A stretch of DNA of 64,000 nt from Bdellovibrionales bacterium (GCA_018266295.1 JAFEAQ010000006.1:62001-126000); one strand, 5' to 3'; positions 28,104-36,602 are shown, numbered from the stretch's first letter. Notes: generated by a model not told the origin, from the letters alone. Made by a program: numbers and translations.

Positions 28104-29429
28104 ATGGCTGAAAGCCGCAAAACCATGCGGCTGGCAGTTCCCATTATTATTGGCAATGTCGGCCAAACTCTCATTACTCTCACCGACAACATCATGGTGG
28201 GAAGATTGGGTGCAGACTCTCTCGGTGCCGCAGGGTTCACCGGCGGGCTTTTCTTTGTCTTTTTGATTTTCGGCATCGGCATTTTGGCGCCGACCGCCGC
28301 CTTGTTTGCACAAAGTCACAGTCGCAACGACAACGAAGACGGTGGCGAATGGCTCCGTCACAGTGTTGCCACAGCGGCTCTCATTTCTGCCGTGCTGATG
28401 ACAGCGTTGTGGTTCATGAAGCCACTCATGGAGCATATGGGTCAGACGGCTGAAGTCGTGCGCCTGTCTGAGAGCTTCGCCACGTACCTGATTTTTTCAA
28501 TGTTCCCGAGCTTGGTGTATCAGGCTTACAAGCAATTTACTGACGGCATCGGCAAGGCCACGGTCGGCATGTATGTAATGATCATTTGCGTGGTATTAAA
28601 TATTTTCGGCAATTACATCTTCATCAACGGCCACTTTGGTTTTCCGGCCATGGGACTCAACGGCTCGGGCCTAGCGACTTTACTCTGCCGCACGCTGATG
28701 GCACTTATGATGGTAGCCTATGTTCACCGTCATCCGGAGTTTAAAAAATACTTCGCGCAACGTTGGCGCCGGGCTTTGCACAATGTGCGCATGAAAGAGC
28801 TTTTCCGCCTCGGAATCCCGAATGGGCTCACTTATATTTTTGAAGTCGGCGCCTTTACATTCTCATCTGTGATGATGGGCTGGCTGGGTGCCGCTCAACT
28901 CGCGGCTCATCAGATTTCGTTGAATTTGGCATCAATCAGTTTTCTTGTCACCGTCGGCATTGGTGCCGCGGGCACGATCCGTGTCGGCTTTGAGTCCGGT
29001 TCTAAAAACTTCACGGCGGCTCGCTTTGCTGGCCGCGTGGCCTTGATCTTGGGCGCGGGCTATATGCTTGTCAGCGCGTTGTTTGTGTTCTTTGCGCGCG
29101 ACTTGCTGGCAGCGATTTACACAAATGAACTTGAAGTGATCGCCTATGCCTCAAGCTTCCTCGCGGTGGCGGCGGCTTTCCAATTCTTCGATGGTATCCA
29201 AGCCGTGGCTGTGGGAATTCTGCGTGGACTGCAAGATACGAAATGGCCTTCGATCCTGGCATTTATCGCTTACTGGATCATCGGTTTGCCTGCGAGTTAC
29301 TATTTGGCGTTCGTGGCTGATTTAAAAGGCCCCGGAGTCTGGTGGGGCCTTTTCTTCGGACTGGTTTTCACTGCGATCTTCCTGACTTTGCGTTTTGAAA
29401 GACTCAGTAAAAAGAAAATGAAAAGCTAA
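28104..29429 (+). CDS. MATE family efflux transporter
   Basis: A 441-residue inner-membrane protein with about 12 hydrophobic segments. The N-terminus (AVPIIIGNVGQTLITLTDNI, MVGRLGADSLGAAGF) is the MATE signature, and the second half repeats it with GIPNGLTYIFEVGAFTFSSV and MMGWLGAAQLAAHQI. MATE/NorM proteins export drugs or cationic compounds using Na+ or H+. The start is uncertain: ATG 28104 follows nfu closely but has no strong ribosome site, and TTG 28086 or ATG 28125 are alternatives. Converges with the next gene with no gap. Confidence 0.9.
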   Translation: MAESRKTMRLAVPIIIGNVGQTLITLTDNIMVGRLGADSLGAAGFTGGLFFVFLIFGIGILAPTAALFAQSHSRNDNEDGGEWLRHSVATAALISAVLMTALWFMKPLMEHMGQTAEVVRLSESFATYLIFSMFPSLVYQAYKQFTDGIGKATVGMYVMIICVVLNIFGNYIFINGHFGFPAMGLNGSGLATLLCRTLMALMMVAYVHRHPEFKKYFAQRWRRALHNVRMKELFRLGIPNGLTYIFEVGAFTFSSVMMGWLGAAQLAAHQISLNLASISFLVTVGIGAAGTIRVGFESGSKNFTAARFAGRVALILGAGYMLVSALFVFFARDLLAAIYTNELEVIAYASSFLAVAAAFQFFDGIQAVAVGILRGLQDTKWPSILAFIAYWIIGLPASYYLAFVADLKGPGVWWGLFFGLVFTAIFLTLRFERLSKKKMKS

Positions 29430-29867
29430 TTACTGGCGAGTATAAATCGTCGTGCCTTGTGAGCGGCTCTCGCCATTACGAAGGCTCAGAATTTCTTCGG
29501 TCACAAGGTTGCCGTCTTGATTCAACGTAAACTTATGAGTGTCCGTACCCATCAGGGTCTGCAGCGCCACCACGAGGGCCTGGTTTTCGCATGAAATCTG
29601 CGTCGTCACCGGGCCTAAAGCGCCACCGTTTTGATCAATTTTAGAGTCGACAACATAGTCCACGGTGAAAGCATCATTTACCGACTGTGTGATTTTCAAT
29701 GTGTAAGTGAGTCCGGCATCTTTTTTGACGTGGGAGACTTCATAGGTTTCCGTTTTGTTTTGATTCACAAAGGTCCCCTGAATATCCGGACATTGAGCTT
29801 GGGTGTCTGCGAGGGCGGTTGCCGATGAAAGAGCCATGATCACTGCGAAAGTTTTAAAGAGTTTCAC
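29430..29867 (-). CDS. Small secreted protein, unknown
   Basis: A 145-residue protein from a GTG start at 29867 with an excellent AAGGAGG five bases upstream; the open frame runs further but without support. A signal peptide (about 1-20, ATALA) is followed by a beta-rich domain (YEVSHVKKDAGLTYTLKIT, FTVDYVVDSKI, HKFTLNQDGNLVTEEI) with two cysteines. The alternating strands suggest a small lipocalin-like barrel, which is a guess. Confidence 0.7.
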   Translation of the reverse strand: MKLFKTFAVIMALSSATALADTQAQCPDIQGTFVNQNKTETYEVSHVKKDAGLTYTLKITQSVNDAFTVDYVVDSKIDQNGGALGPVTTQISCENQALVVALQTLMGTDTHKFTLNQDGNLVTEEILSLRNGESRSQGTTIYTRQ

Positions 29868-30134
29868 TAAATCCTCCTTGGTTTCCGTCTCTTGTACTCC
29901 TGCCGGCGATAAAAAGCGAAGCCACAGAAAGTGTGGAATCAAAAAGAGTTTCGCAACAATAGGCAACATAGCAATATTGCAGGCTCTTGCTCCTGCCAGC
30001 GAGGCGATCCAGTGCCGCTGTAGGCGAAAAAGCGTCTAGCCAATGGGCAAAGGCGCTCCCAGATGGGATTTATTGATTTTGGCGATGGCCCCCGGCTTGC
30101 ATTTCTGGCCTCCCATGGAAGTGAGGTTATCCCA

Positions 30135-30962
30135 GTGAAAACGGCTCTTTGGCTCTTTTTCGCAGTCCTGGCACCGCTGTCTTGGGCTTCAGCTCAAGAC
30201 CACGGCTTATCTTGTAAACCCCTTCCCGCGGAAGCTGCGGCTCCGCTCGGTGAATCTTTTTATGAAGGATACGTGAACGCGTTTGGCTTTCCAGAGGCCG
30301 GCGGCAACGTGAATCGCGTTAATTACCTCAAAGGCAAAATCACCGAGGCCCAAACTAAATCTCCGGACCAAGTCGAAGCTTTGCAAACCCAGTTGCAAAC
30401 GGCTGAAGAACAAACCACCGCCTTCAGTGCTTTGGATCTTAAAACCCAGCACCGCCTTTATACTGAAAATCAAATCCAACTACGCATTAGCTACCTTCGT
30501 CCCTACTTGCAAAAAATCGGCTGTAACATCAGCGATCTCGATGTCTTTGCGATTTCGATTTACTCAGGATCTCAGTACAAAGTTTTAAACGACACTCTTC
30601 GCAAAGGTCCTCCTGAAGAACTCGCGAAGTATCAATTTTTGATCGACGCCATCAACGCCGGCCTCGAAAAGCTTCAGCCCTATGAAGGCGTTGTTCGTCG
30701 CGGAATCGCCCTGCTCCCGCCTGCTGTGATGAAACAATACTGCAAAGGCTGCGTGGTGGAGGAAAAAGCGTTCACAAGCACAACTCGGAACAGTTCCTAC
30801 AGCAAAGCACCCCTGCAATTCGTGATTCACTCAAAGACCGGCGTTTACATTGCGCCGCTTTCCTCCGCTCCGATGGAGGAAGAAGTCTTGTTTAAGTCCG
30901 GCACGCGCTTTAAAGTTCTCAGTAAAAATAAAAACGTGATCACGATGGAAGAAGTCCCTTAA
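30135..30962 (+). CDS. Secreted ADP-ribosyltransferase-like protein
   Basis: The 275-residue product starts at GTG 30135 (GAGG eight bases upstream) with a signal peptide to about residue 20. The C-terminal 120 residues fit the arginine-type (R-S-E) ADP-ribosyltransferase exotoxin pattern: IYSGSQYKVLNDTLRKG, then VVRRGI with Arg188/189, AFTSTTR (Ser215-Thr-Thr, the STS motif), and APMEEEVLFKSGTRFKV with Glu248 and Glu250 (E-x-E). This motif set defines toxins that transfer ADP-ribose from NAD to protein targets, here possibly in prey. The N-terminal 100 residues are helical. It precedes a DUF4105-like gene by 15 bases. Assignment is by motif reading only. Confidence 0.68.
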   Translation: MKTALWLFFAVLAPLSWASAQDHGLSCKPLPAEAAAPLGESFYEGYVNAFGFPEAGGNVNRVNYLKGKITEAQTKSPDQVEALQTQLQTAEEQTTAFSALDLKTQHRLYTENQIQLRISYLRPYLQKIGCNISDLDVFAISIYSGSQYKVLNDTLRKGPPEELAKYQFLIDAINAGLEKLQPYEGVVRRGIALLPPAVMKQYCKGCVVEEKAFTSTTRNSSYSKAPLQFVIHSKTGVYIAPLSSAPMEEEVLFKSGTRFKVLSKNKNVITMEEVP

Positions 30963-30977
30963 AAAGTGAGGAAGTCC

Positions 30978-31919
30978 ATGCAGATGAAATTAAATAATAA
31001 ATTCGCCTTAGCTTTTGTCGGCTTGGCATTAAGCCTTTGTTCCCTCACCGCTTTGGCAATGGATACCGAGCCTTGCCCACTGATGAAGGCCGGAAAATAC
31101 AAAGGCCAATGCATCGACACTTCCGGAAAGCGCGCGGTAAAGATCGTCAGCCAGTCCGCTGACAGCATCACGGTTTTAAACTTTCGCAAAGCTGGTGTTT
31201 TCTATAAAGCGATCCTTCCTTTAAATGAGATCGGTAGCCTCAGCTACGAAGTTGTCGACCTCAACGCAAAACCCGTGAACTTCTTAAGTCTGATCAACAT
31301 CTCGCACACGGAAATGCGCTTTAAACTGAAGCCAGGTTCTGTGATCAAGCTTTATCCCAATGACGAACACGATGGCGGCGCCCCGATTGAAACTGAAACT
31401 GACGTGATGGTTTCAATGAACTACATGGCACCCAAGGGCGTTCCTTATGATCCGGTAAAAGGCTTCAATGAAGATCTTTACGCCTCTGTTTTGCAAATCT
31501 TCTCTACCCAAGATGAAGTCAAAAAGCGCTTTACTGAAAATAAATTCAACGTCTATGAGGTGGACCTCAATGTAACGCCGGACCAAGCCGGCTCGATTTT
31601 GCGTGAAGCCATGATGGTGAGCCATCGCATTCAGTACGGCGTTGCTTACGACACGTGGTCTAGCAACTGCACGACTTTCTTATTTGATATTTTAGATTCA
31701 GGCTTGCACGTTAAAGACCAAAAGCCTTATCGCTTTAGTCCACTCATTGCCAACGACACAGGTTTAAAACCGGCATTGAAGGCCCTTGTAAAAAGAAACT
31801 TGGTTTCAACTTCAACCAAAGTTGAACTCCTGAATGCAGAGTTCGGTTACGGCGTCTTCCCAAGCAATAGTAATCGCTACTTCAATACGTGGATTGGCAA
31901 AAGCCTCGATTCGCACTAG
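30978..31919 (+). CDS. Secreted DUF4105-like protein with NCTT motif
   Basis: A 313-residue exported protein: signal peptide (about 1-27, LTALA), a beta-rich N-terminal region with two cysteines (EPCPLMKAGKYKGQC), and a C-terminal domain with AYDTWSSNCTTFLFDILDSG. The last motif resembles DUF4105-type papain-fold proteins in which the cysteine of NCTT could be catalytic. YEVDLNVTPDQAGSIL precedes it. ATG 30978 follows AGGA by five bases. It is probably cotranscribed with the ADP-ribosyltransferase-like gene and shares a bidirectional terminator with the gene on the other side. Confidence 0.68.
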   Translation: MQMKLNNKFALAFVGLALSLCSLTALAMDTEPCPLMKAGKYKGQCIDTSGKRAVKIVSQSADSITVLNFRKAGVFYKAILPLNEIGSLSYEVVDLNAKPVNFLSLINISHTEMRFKLKPGSVIKLYPNDEHDGGAPIETETDVMVSMNYMAPKGVPYDPVKGFNEDLYASVLQIFSTQDEVKKRFTENKFNVYEVDLNVTPDQAGSILREAMMVSHRIQYGVAYDTWSSNCTTFLFDILDSGLHVKDQKPYRFSPLIANDTGLKPALKALVKRNLVSTSTKVELLNAEFGYGVFPSNSNRYFNTWIGKSLDSH

Positions 31920-31960
31920 TCAAAAGACTCTGATTTTTTGATGATTCTCATCAAAATAAA

Positions 31961-31983
31961 AAAGGCTCCGGTAAGGAGCCTTT
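31961..31983. terminator. Bidirectional intrinsic terminator
   Basis: A perfect nine-base stem (AAAGGCTCC / GGAGCCTTT, five-base loop) with T-runs on both strands lies between the convergent DUF4105-like gene and the clan-CD-like gene. Confidence 0.9.
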
Positions 31984-32012
31984 TTTATTTTCGCGCTATT
32001 GTTACTTCAACC

Positions 32013-32993
32013 TTAGTTGATATTGTAACCTTGGAAGCCGGTTTTTAGCTTATCCTCTTGCTTTGCGAGATCCGCGAGTTCCTGACTGCAACTGCCGCGC
32101 AAGATGCCCTCGAGGTAGCCCACAGAAGCCTTCAGAGAATCGAAGTAATCGATCGTATCAGCACTCAAGATCACGCGCTGGCTAGGATTTGCCTGCATAA
32201 ACGTGTTGTAGAAGTGTTTCTTTGAATAACAAGAGAAGAGGCCGACGATGATACCTTTATTAGGGTTCTCTTTCAAAGACGCCATAGTTCTGATAATGCC
32301 CGGGCGCTTTACCTCGTAGTAACCTTTGTAATTCACATGCTTGTTAGCCATTAGGATCGGCGGATTAAAATCTGGACCGCCCCCGTTACGAGAGTGGCCG
32401 TTGTACAATACCACGTCCGCCACTTTCAAACCGTTAAAGAAGTTGTCCTCAGACTGCAACGTCAAGAAGTTCTGACGAGCTGCTTGAGAACCTTTGTTAT
32501 CAACAAATGACGGCGTTGCTGACGCCTGAGTCAGGGTCAAACGCACCAGAGTTTTCTTACCGTGAAGATCCACGTACTTTTGCAAAACCACTTTACCCTG
32601 TTTTGGGTCGCCGCTTTCATCAAAACCGCACGCTCGCAAGCTGCGGTTCCAGCAACGAGTCGTCAGCTCTTTACGAAGAGCATTGAATGTTTCGATATCG
32701 AGACTTGGAGAAAGACCATAGTTGATCCCGTTCCAGGTTCTCTCTTCACCCGTTGAATCGTCGAAATAGCCAAGAGCATAACGAATGTCGATCACACCCT
32801 TGTTCATCGCATTTGCGTAGACGCTTTCACATTTCGCCGCGCCTTCTTTTGGCGAGTTGTTATCAACGACTTTCAAATAATCGCTGATCAGCCTTGGCAT
32901 CCAATAGCCATAACCATAAACGCCGCTACCATCATCTGCATTCGCAACAGAAACTACTAAAAGTGCAAAGAAAATCCACCATGTCGTCTTCAT
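32013..32993 (-). CDS. Secreted protein with clan-CD-like His/Cys motifs
   Basis: A 326-residue exported protein with signal peptide (about 1-19, SVANA). The second half has VVLYNGHSRNGGGPDF with His200, and GIIVGLFSCYSKKHFYNTF with Cys255. A histidine in a 'NGH' turn followed 50-60 residues later by a cysteine after a hydrophobic strand is the order of the catalytic pair in caspase-like (clan CD) peptidases. The N-terminal 150 residues (RYALGYFDDSTGEERTWNGI) are not recognised. Peptidase activity is inferred and could be wrong. It follows the trypsin-like lipoprotein by eight bases, so an operon of two secreted proteases is possible. Confidence 0.65.
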   Translation of the reverse strand: MKTTWWIFFALLVVSVANADDGSGVYGYGYWMPRLISDYLKVVDNNSPKEGAAKCESVYANAMNKGVIDIRYALGYFDDSTGEERTWNGINYGLSPSLDIETFNALRKELTTRCWNRSLRACGFDESGDPKQGKVVLQKYVDLHGKKTLVRLTLTQASATPSFVDNKGSQAARQNFLTLQSEDNFFNGLKVADVVLYNGHSRNGGGPDFNPPILMANKHVNYKGYYEVKRPGIIRTMASLKENPNKGIIVGLFSCYSKKHFYNTFMQANPSQRVILSADTIDYFDSLKASVGYLEGILRGSCSQELADLAKQEDKLKTGFQGYNIN

Positions 32994-33001
32994 AAACCTA
33001 C

Positions 33002-33874
33002 CTACTGATACCGATTCAACATTTTCTTTTGTTCATTGATAATCCAAGAAGCAAACGGAGCGACCTTCGTTGCTTGAGAAACTCCACGGCAAAGCTGTCT
33101 GCCATTCGGAAGAAGGTCTCCGATCGCCGCCGAGTTCACGCCGATCACCTTCAGCACACTTCCCTTGTTGTAAAACTCAGGCCCACCGGAATCGCCCTGG
33201 CAAACAAAGTTTTTAGAAGTTGGTGCAATAAAATATCTGTCTGGAGTTTGATTGTAAGTCGCATTCACACGCATCACGCCACGACGAAGATAGCCTCCAC
33301 CGCCTGAGCCGTAATCACCTGGCGTGCCGGTGTAGTCGTACAAGCGGCCATAGCCATAGACGTAGACATCCGCGTTTGAATAATCAGCCGCGACGTCGGA
33401 ATCGATACTGACCGGTGCAAAACCTTGCGGCAGGTCTCCACTGAACATTGCAATCGCGATGTCATGATCGTAAAGACGCGGTTTTCTCTGAAGCGTGTTG
33501 TAGTCAGGATGGCTTTTTGTCGCAACTCCTGGACGAGAAATGCGCGTGCCGAAATCAACGACCTGGGTGCTAAATACGACGTTGAAGCTCTTTACATCAG
33601 GAATAAGGTCTGAATCAAAACAGTGAGCAGCTGTGAGTACGATGTTTTTAGCAATGAGTGTGGCTGTGCAGTAAGACTGGCGCATGCCATTTTTTTTGAG
33701 GAACTCAAGATACACAACACTGCGAGATGCCGGCGTTGTGCGCGTTGAAATCATTGTCCCATCAAGAATTGCGGACTCCTGAACGGATGTTACTTCATTT
33801 TTGAAAGAAGATTCTGGCGCACAAGCCACGCAAACAAGCAAGCTCGACAATAGAATCCGCTGGATCGATTTCAC
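33002..33874 (-). CDS. Trypsin-like serine protease lipoprotein (S1)
   Basis: A 290-residue S1 family protease anchored as a lipoprotein (lipobox LVCVACAPE). Catalytic histidine in LTAAHCFDSD, aspartate in YDHDIAIAMF, and serine in QGDSGGPEFYNK are all present, together with the activation-like AILDGTMI. I chose GTG 33874 because AGGGG lies eight bases ahead; ATG 33880 is only two bases from it. An outer-membrane or periplasmic protease that could act on prey protein; target unknown. First of a two-gene operon. Confidence 0.86.
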   Translation of the reverse strand: MKSIQRILLSSLLVCVACAPESSFKNEVTSVQESAILDGTMISTRTTPASRSVVYLEFLKKNGMRQSYCTATLIAKNIVLTAAHCFDSDLIPDVKSFNVVFSTQVVDFGTRISRPGVATKSHPDYNTLQRKPRLYDHDIAIAMFSGDLPQGFAPVSIDSDVAADYSNADVYVYGYGRLYDYTGTPGDYGSGGGGYLRRGVMRVNATYNQTPDRYFIAPTSKNFVCQGDSGGPEFYNKGSVLKVIGVNSAAIGDLLPNGRQLCRGVSQATKVAPFASWIINEQKKMLNRYQ

Positions 33875-34083
33875 TGGCATTTCCCCTATGACAAAGCGGT
33901 GGGATTTAAGCCCAAGTTTCGTCAAAAGGGACCTTGTTTGTCACCGCGTTGTAATTTATTCCAGTCCTTTTCGTTCCGCTTCACATAGGCAACAAATTAG
34001 CGGGGTTTGACTAAATCGACACCACTCCCTCGCAGGCCCTCGACAGCCTTCCCCTAGCATTTTCTCATTCCATAGGAGGATTT

Positions 34084-34353
34084 ATGAAGCTGCTTATTAC
34101 CGCCCTGTTGGTGATGCTGGGCCTTGGCTATATCGCTGAGGCCAATGAATACTACGATCAAGAACTGCAACCCATGTATCGTAGTTGCAATTCGAAGTAT
34201 CTGCGCCATCCAGAGACTTGCTGGAGTGATACAAAGGAATGTCCTCCGGGCTGGGATGGACAAGCCAGCTACTGCTGGAGCCGCACGAAAGGAAAATTCT
34301 ATCGCTGCGGAACTGTGTGTGAATCGATTTATCGCGGCAGCGGTGGACACTGA
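34084..34353 (+). CDS. Small secreted cysteine-rich protein 1
   Basis: An 89-residue protein with AGGAGG five bases upstream and a signal peptide (about 1-20, YIAEA). The mature part has six cysteines, in CPPGWDGQASYCWSR and RCGTVCESI among others. It resembles its neighbour at 34494 (C-P-x-G, C-W, C-G-x-x-C in the same order), so the two are probably duplicates. Disulphide-rich and exported; function unknown. Confidence 0.75.
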   Translation: MKLLITALLVMLGLGYIAEANEYYDQELQPMYRSCNSKYLRHPETCWSDTKECPPGWDGQASYCWSRTKGKFYRCGTVCESIYRGSGGH

Positions 34354-34493
34354 CGGATCACTTTAAGTGGTTCGTTGTCTTCGGCAACAGAAAAGATTTG
34401 TCAAAACACGCATTACCGAAGTGTCACGTGAGTTCAATCACTGCCAAACATTAAAACTTATTTCACGACAACAAATCCATAAGGAGGATTGGA

Positions 34494-34772
34494 ATGAAAA
34501 AGTTTTTAGCGTCTGCATTGATGGTAATGTTCGCCACTTCGGCTCTAGCAGCAGAGACTGCTTATGTATTGGTACCCCTGCGCGTAGGTGCAGGCCAAGA
34601 GTACGTTGATCCATGTCCGGGGAATGCCCCAGTACCTGCAAACGGTATGTGCGGTGACGGTCGTACCTGCCCTATGGGTTATGAGCCTACGACAAAAATG
34701 TGTTGGGACGGTCACTGGTTCAGTGAGTGTGGCATCACATGTAAAAACATGCATCTTTGGGACGGCAACTAA
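34494..34772 (+). CDS. Small secreted cysteine-rich protein 2
   Basis: A 92-residue protein with AAGGAGG seven bases upstream and a signal peptide ending ALAAE. The tail CPMGYEPTTKMCWDGHW then ECGITCKNM shares the cysteine pattern of the gene upstream. About 140 bases separate the two, with no clear terminator, so they may be cotranscribed. Followed by a strong terminator. Confidence 0.75.
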   Translation: MKKFLASALMVMFATSALAAETAYVLVPLRVGAGQEYVDPCPGNAPVPANGMCGDGRTCPMGYEPTTKMCWDGHWFSECGITCKNMHLWDGN

Positions 34773-34780
34773 GAAATAAA

Positions 34781-34810
34781 AAAGGCTTCGTAAGAATTTA
34801 CGAAGCCTTT
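34781..34810 (+). terminator. Intrinsic terminator after cysteine-rich gene 2
   Basis: A perfect 13-base stem (AAAGGCTTCGTAA / TTACGAAGCCTTT, four-base loop) followed by TTAGTTTTTT; the strongest plus-strand terminator in this part of the window. Confidence 0.9.
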
Positions 34811-34854
34811 TTAGTTTTTTTATTTTGGAAGTGAGAGCTGGGCATAGTCCAGTT

Positions 34855-34902
34855 GAGCTTCGCTGCCCTTCGGGTCGGCCCGCCGGGCCTCCACCTCCTG
34901 CC
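34855..34902. repeat. GC-rich REP-like repeat, copy 1
   Basis: A 48-base GC-rich segment (GCTTCGC...CCCTTCGGGTC...TCCTGCC) in the convergent gap between the cysteine-rich gene and the deoxyhypusine-synthase-like gene. A similar segment occurs at 40982-41026 in another convergent gap. Confidence 0.5.
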
Positions 34903-34911
34903 TGTAGGGCA

Positions 34912-35892
34912 CTACCAGCCCAAAACGTAACCGAAAATCAGAGGAGCAACGATCGTCGCATCTGATTCTACGATGTAGCTTGGAGTTGTTGGAGCGAGTT
35001 TACCCCAAGTGATTTTCTCATTTGGAATCGCACCTGAGTAGGAGCCGTAAGAAGTTGTCGAGTCAGAGATCTGAGCGAAGTAGCTCCACAATGGAACATC
35101 TTCATGACCCAAATCTTGCTCAAGCATCGGCACTACGCAGATTGGGAAGTCACCCGCGATACCACCACCGATTTGGAAGAAGCCCACTGGGTTCTTTTTA
35201 GAAGCGCCCATGTACCACTCAGCCCAAGTCTTCATGTACTCGATACCACCTTTAACAGTGGTTGATTTTTTGATGTCGCCTTTAATGCAGTGACCGGCAA
35301 AGATATTGCCCAAAGTAGAGTCTTCCCAGCCCGGAACAACCATTGGAAGATTTTTTTCAGCAGCCGCCAACAACCAAGAATTTTTTGGATCGATTTGGTA
35401 GTACTGGTTCAATTTGCCAGAGAGAAGAATTTTGTACATGAACTCGTGCGGGAAGTAAGACTCCCCTTTTTTATCAGCCTCTTGCCAGTATTCCAAAACA
35501 ACGTTCTCGATACGGCGGATAGCTTCTTCTTCAGGAATGCAAGTGTCCGTTACACGGTTCAAATGCTTTTCCAAAAGTTTTTGCTCATCTTGTGGAGTCA
35601 AATCACGGTAGTTCGGGATGCGAACGTAGTGATCGTGAGCCACCAAGTTGAATACGTCTTCTTCAAGGTTTGCACCTGTGCAAGAGATCGCGTGAACTTT
35701 ACCTTGGCGGATCATTTCAGCAAGGCTTAAACCCAACTCAGCAGTCGACATCGCGCCCGCCAAAGTCACAAGCATCTGACCTTTATTGTCGATATGCTTT
35801 TTGTAACCAACAGCAGCGTCTTTCAAAGCCGCAGCGTTGAAGTGGCGATAGTGGTGATCAATAAACTTGGTAATAACTCCATTGGTATTCAT
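34912..35892 (-). CDS. Deoxyhypusine synthase-like protein
   Basis: The 326-residue cytoplasmic protein matches the deoxyhypusine synthase family over its length: LVTLAGAMSTAELGLSLAEM, AISCTGANLEEDVFNLVAHD, VVPGWEDSTLGNIFAG, QIGGGIAGDFPICVVP and SDSTTSYGSYSGA. Eukaryotic and archaeal enzymes modify eIF5A with an active-site lysine in a GGGxxK motif; here that motif reads GGGIAG, so the lysine is absent. Bacterial relatives are thought to act in homospermidine or related polyamine metabolism. NAD and spermidine-type substrates are inferred. Transcribed alone. Confidence 0.88.
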   Translation of the reverse strand: MNTNGVITKFIDHHYRHFNAAALKDAAVGYKKHIDNKGQMLVTLAGAMSTAELGLSLAEMIRQGKVHAISCTGANLEEDVFNLVAHDHYVRIPNYRDLTPQDEQKLLEKHLNRVTDTCIPEEEAIRRIENVVLEYWQEADKKGESYFPHEFMYKILLSGKLNQYYQIDPKNSWLLAAAEKNLPMVVPGWEDSTLGNIFAGHCIKGDIKKSTTVKGGIEYMKTWAEWYMGASKKNPVGFFQIGGGIAGDFPICVVPMLEQDLGHEDVPLWSYFAQISDSTTSYGSYSGAIPNEKITWGKLAPTTPSYIVESDATIVAPLIFGYVLGW

Positions 35893-36092
35893 AGCTTAGC
35901 CCTCTTTTTTTGAAGCCCTAAGTCATACCAGAACCAAAGCTAAAGACAAGCCCTAGTTTTAGGCAAAAGGCCCCGTCTCGGTTTGAGACGTCTAAAATTC
36001 CAGCACGCGGATGACAATCCTCGCTTGAGCATTCCCCATTCCTATTTAAATCCGCAGAGATACAGGCACGGGCTCTGCACTTCAAGAAGCTG

Positions 36093-36602
36093 ATGTTTAT
36101 GCGAAAGCTTTCACTCTTTAGCTTTATTTCTTTCTTCGTTTTGGTGGCCTGCCAGAGCACGGGACCGATGGCGGCTCCGGAATGTGTTGCAGGCTTCGTG
36201 AAAACCGCGAGTGGCTGCCGCTCCGTGAAATCGCTTTCAAGCGATGAACTCTATGAAGCCAACTCGCGCCTGTCTTCGCAAATTGAAGCCAGCGAAGCCG
36301 ATCTCGCCACCCGTATTGAAACGAAAAAAATGATCGATAAAATGAAAGAAACTGAAGCGGCCAACCGCCGCGCTCAAATGGCGGAAGCACGCATGACTTC
36401 GGAAGGCACAGCCGCCACCGGCAGCAACTACTCTCGCACTCAGGCTCCCGTTGGCTTCTTGGATGAAAGAACGACTCCTTCTGCGCCACGAGTGACCGAA
36501 AAAGCCGCCCTTCGCAATGAGCTCAAAGAAAGCTTCGCCAGCGAGCTTCGCAGTAAAAATAACCAGCCCGGCAGCTCCCTCCGCGCCAACGGCTTTCAGT
36601 AA
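36093..36602 (+). CDS. Lipoprotein, unknown
   Basis: A 169-residue predicted lipoprotein: lipobox FVLVACQST at residues 15-23, a short domain with two cysteines (PECVAGFVKTASGCRSV), then a charged helical stretch (YEANSRLSSQIEASEADLA, about 55-110) and a low-complexity tail. AAGAAG precedes ATG 36093; ATG 36099 is also possible. No family recognised. Confidence 0.65.
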   Translation: MFMRKLSLFSFISFFVLVACQSTGPMAAPECVAGFVKTASGCRSVKSLSSDELYEANSRLSSQIEASEADLATRIETKKMIDKMKETEAANRRAQMAEARMTSEGTAATGSNYSRTQAPVGFLDERTTPSAPRVTEKAALRNELKESFASELRSKNNQPGSSLRANGFQ

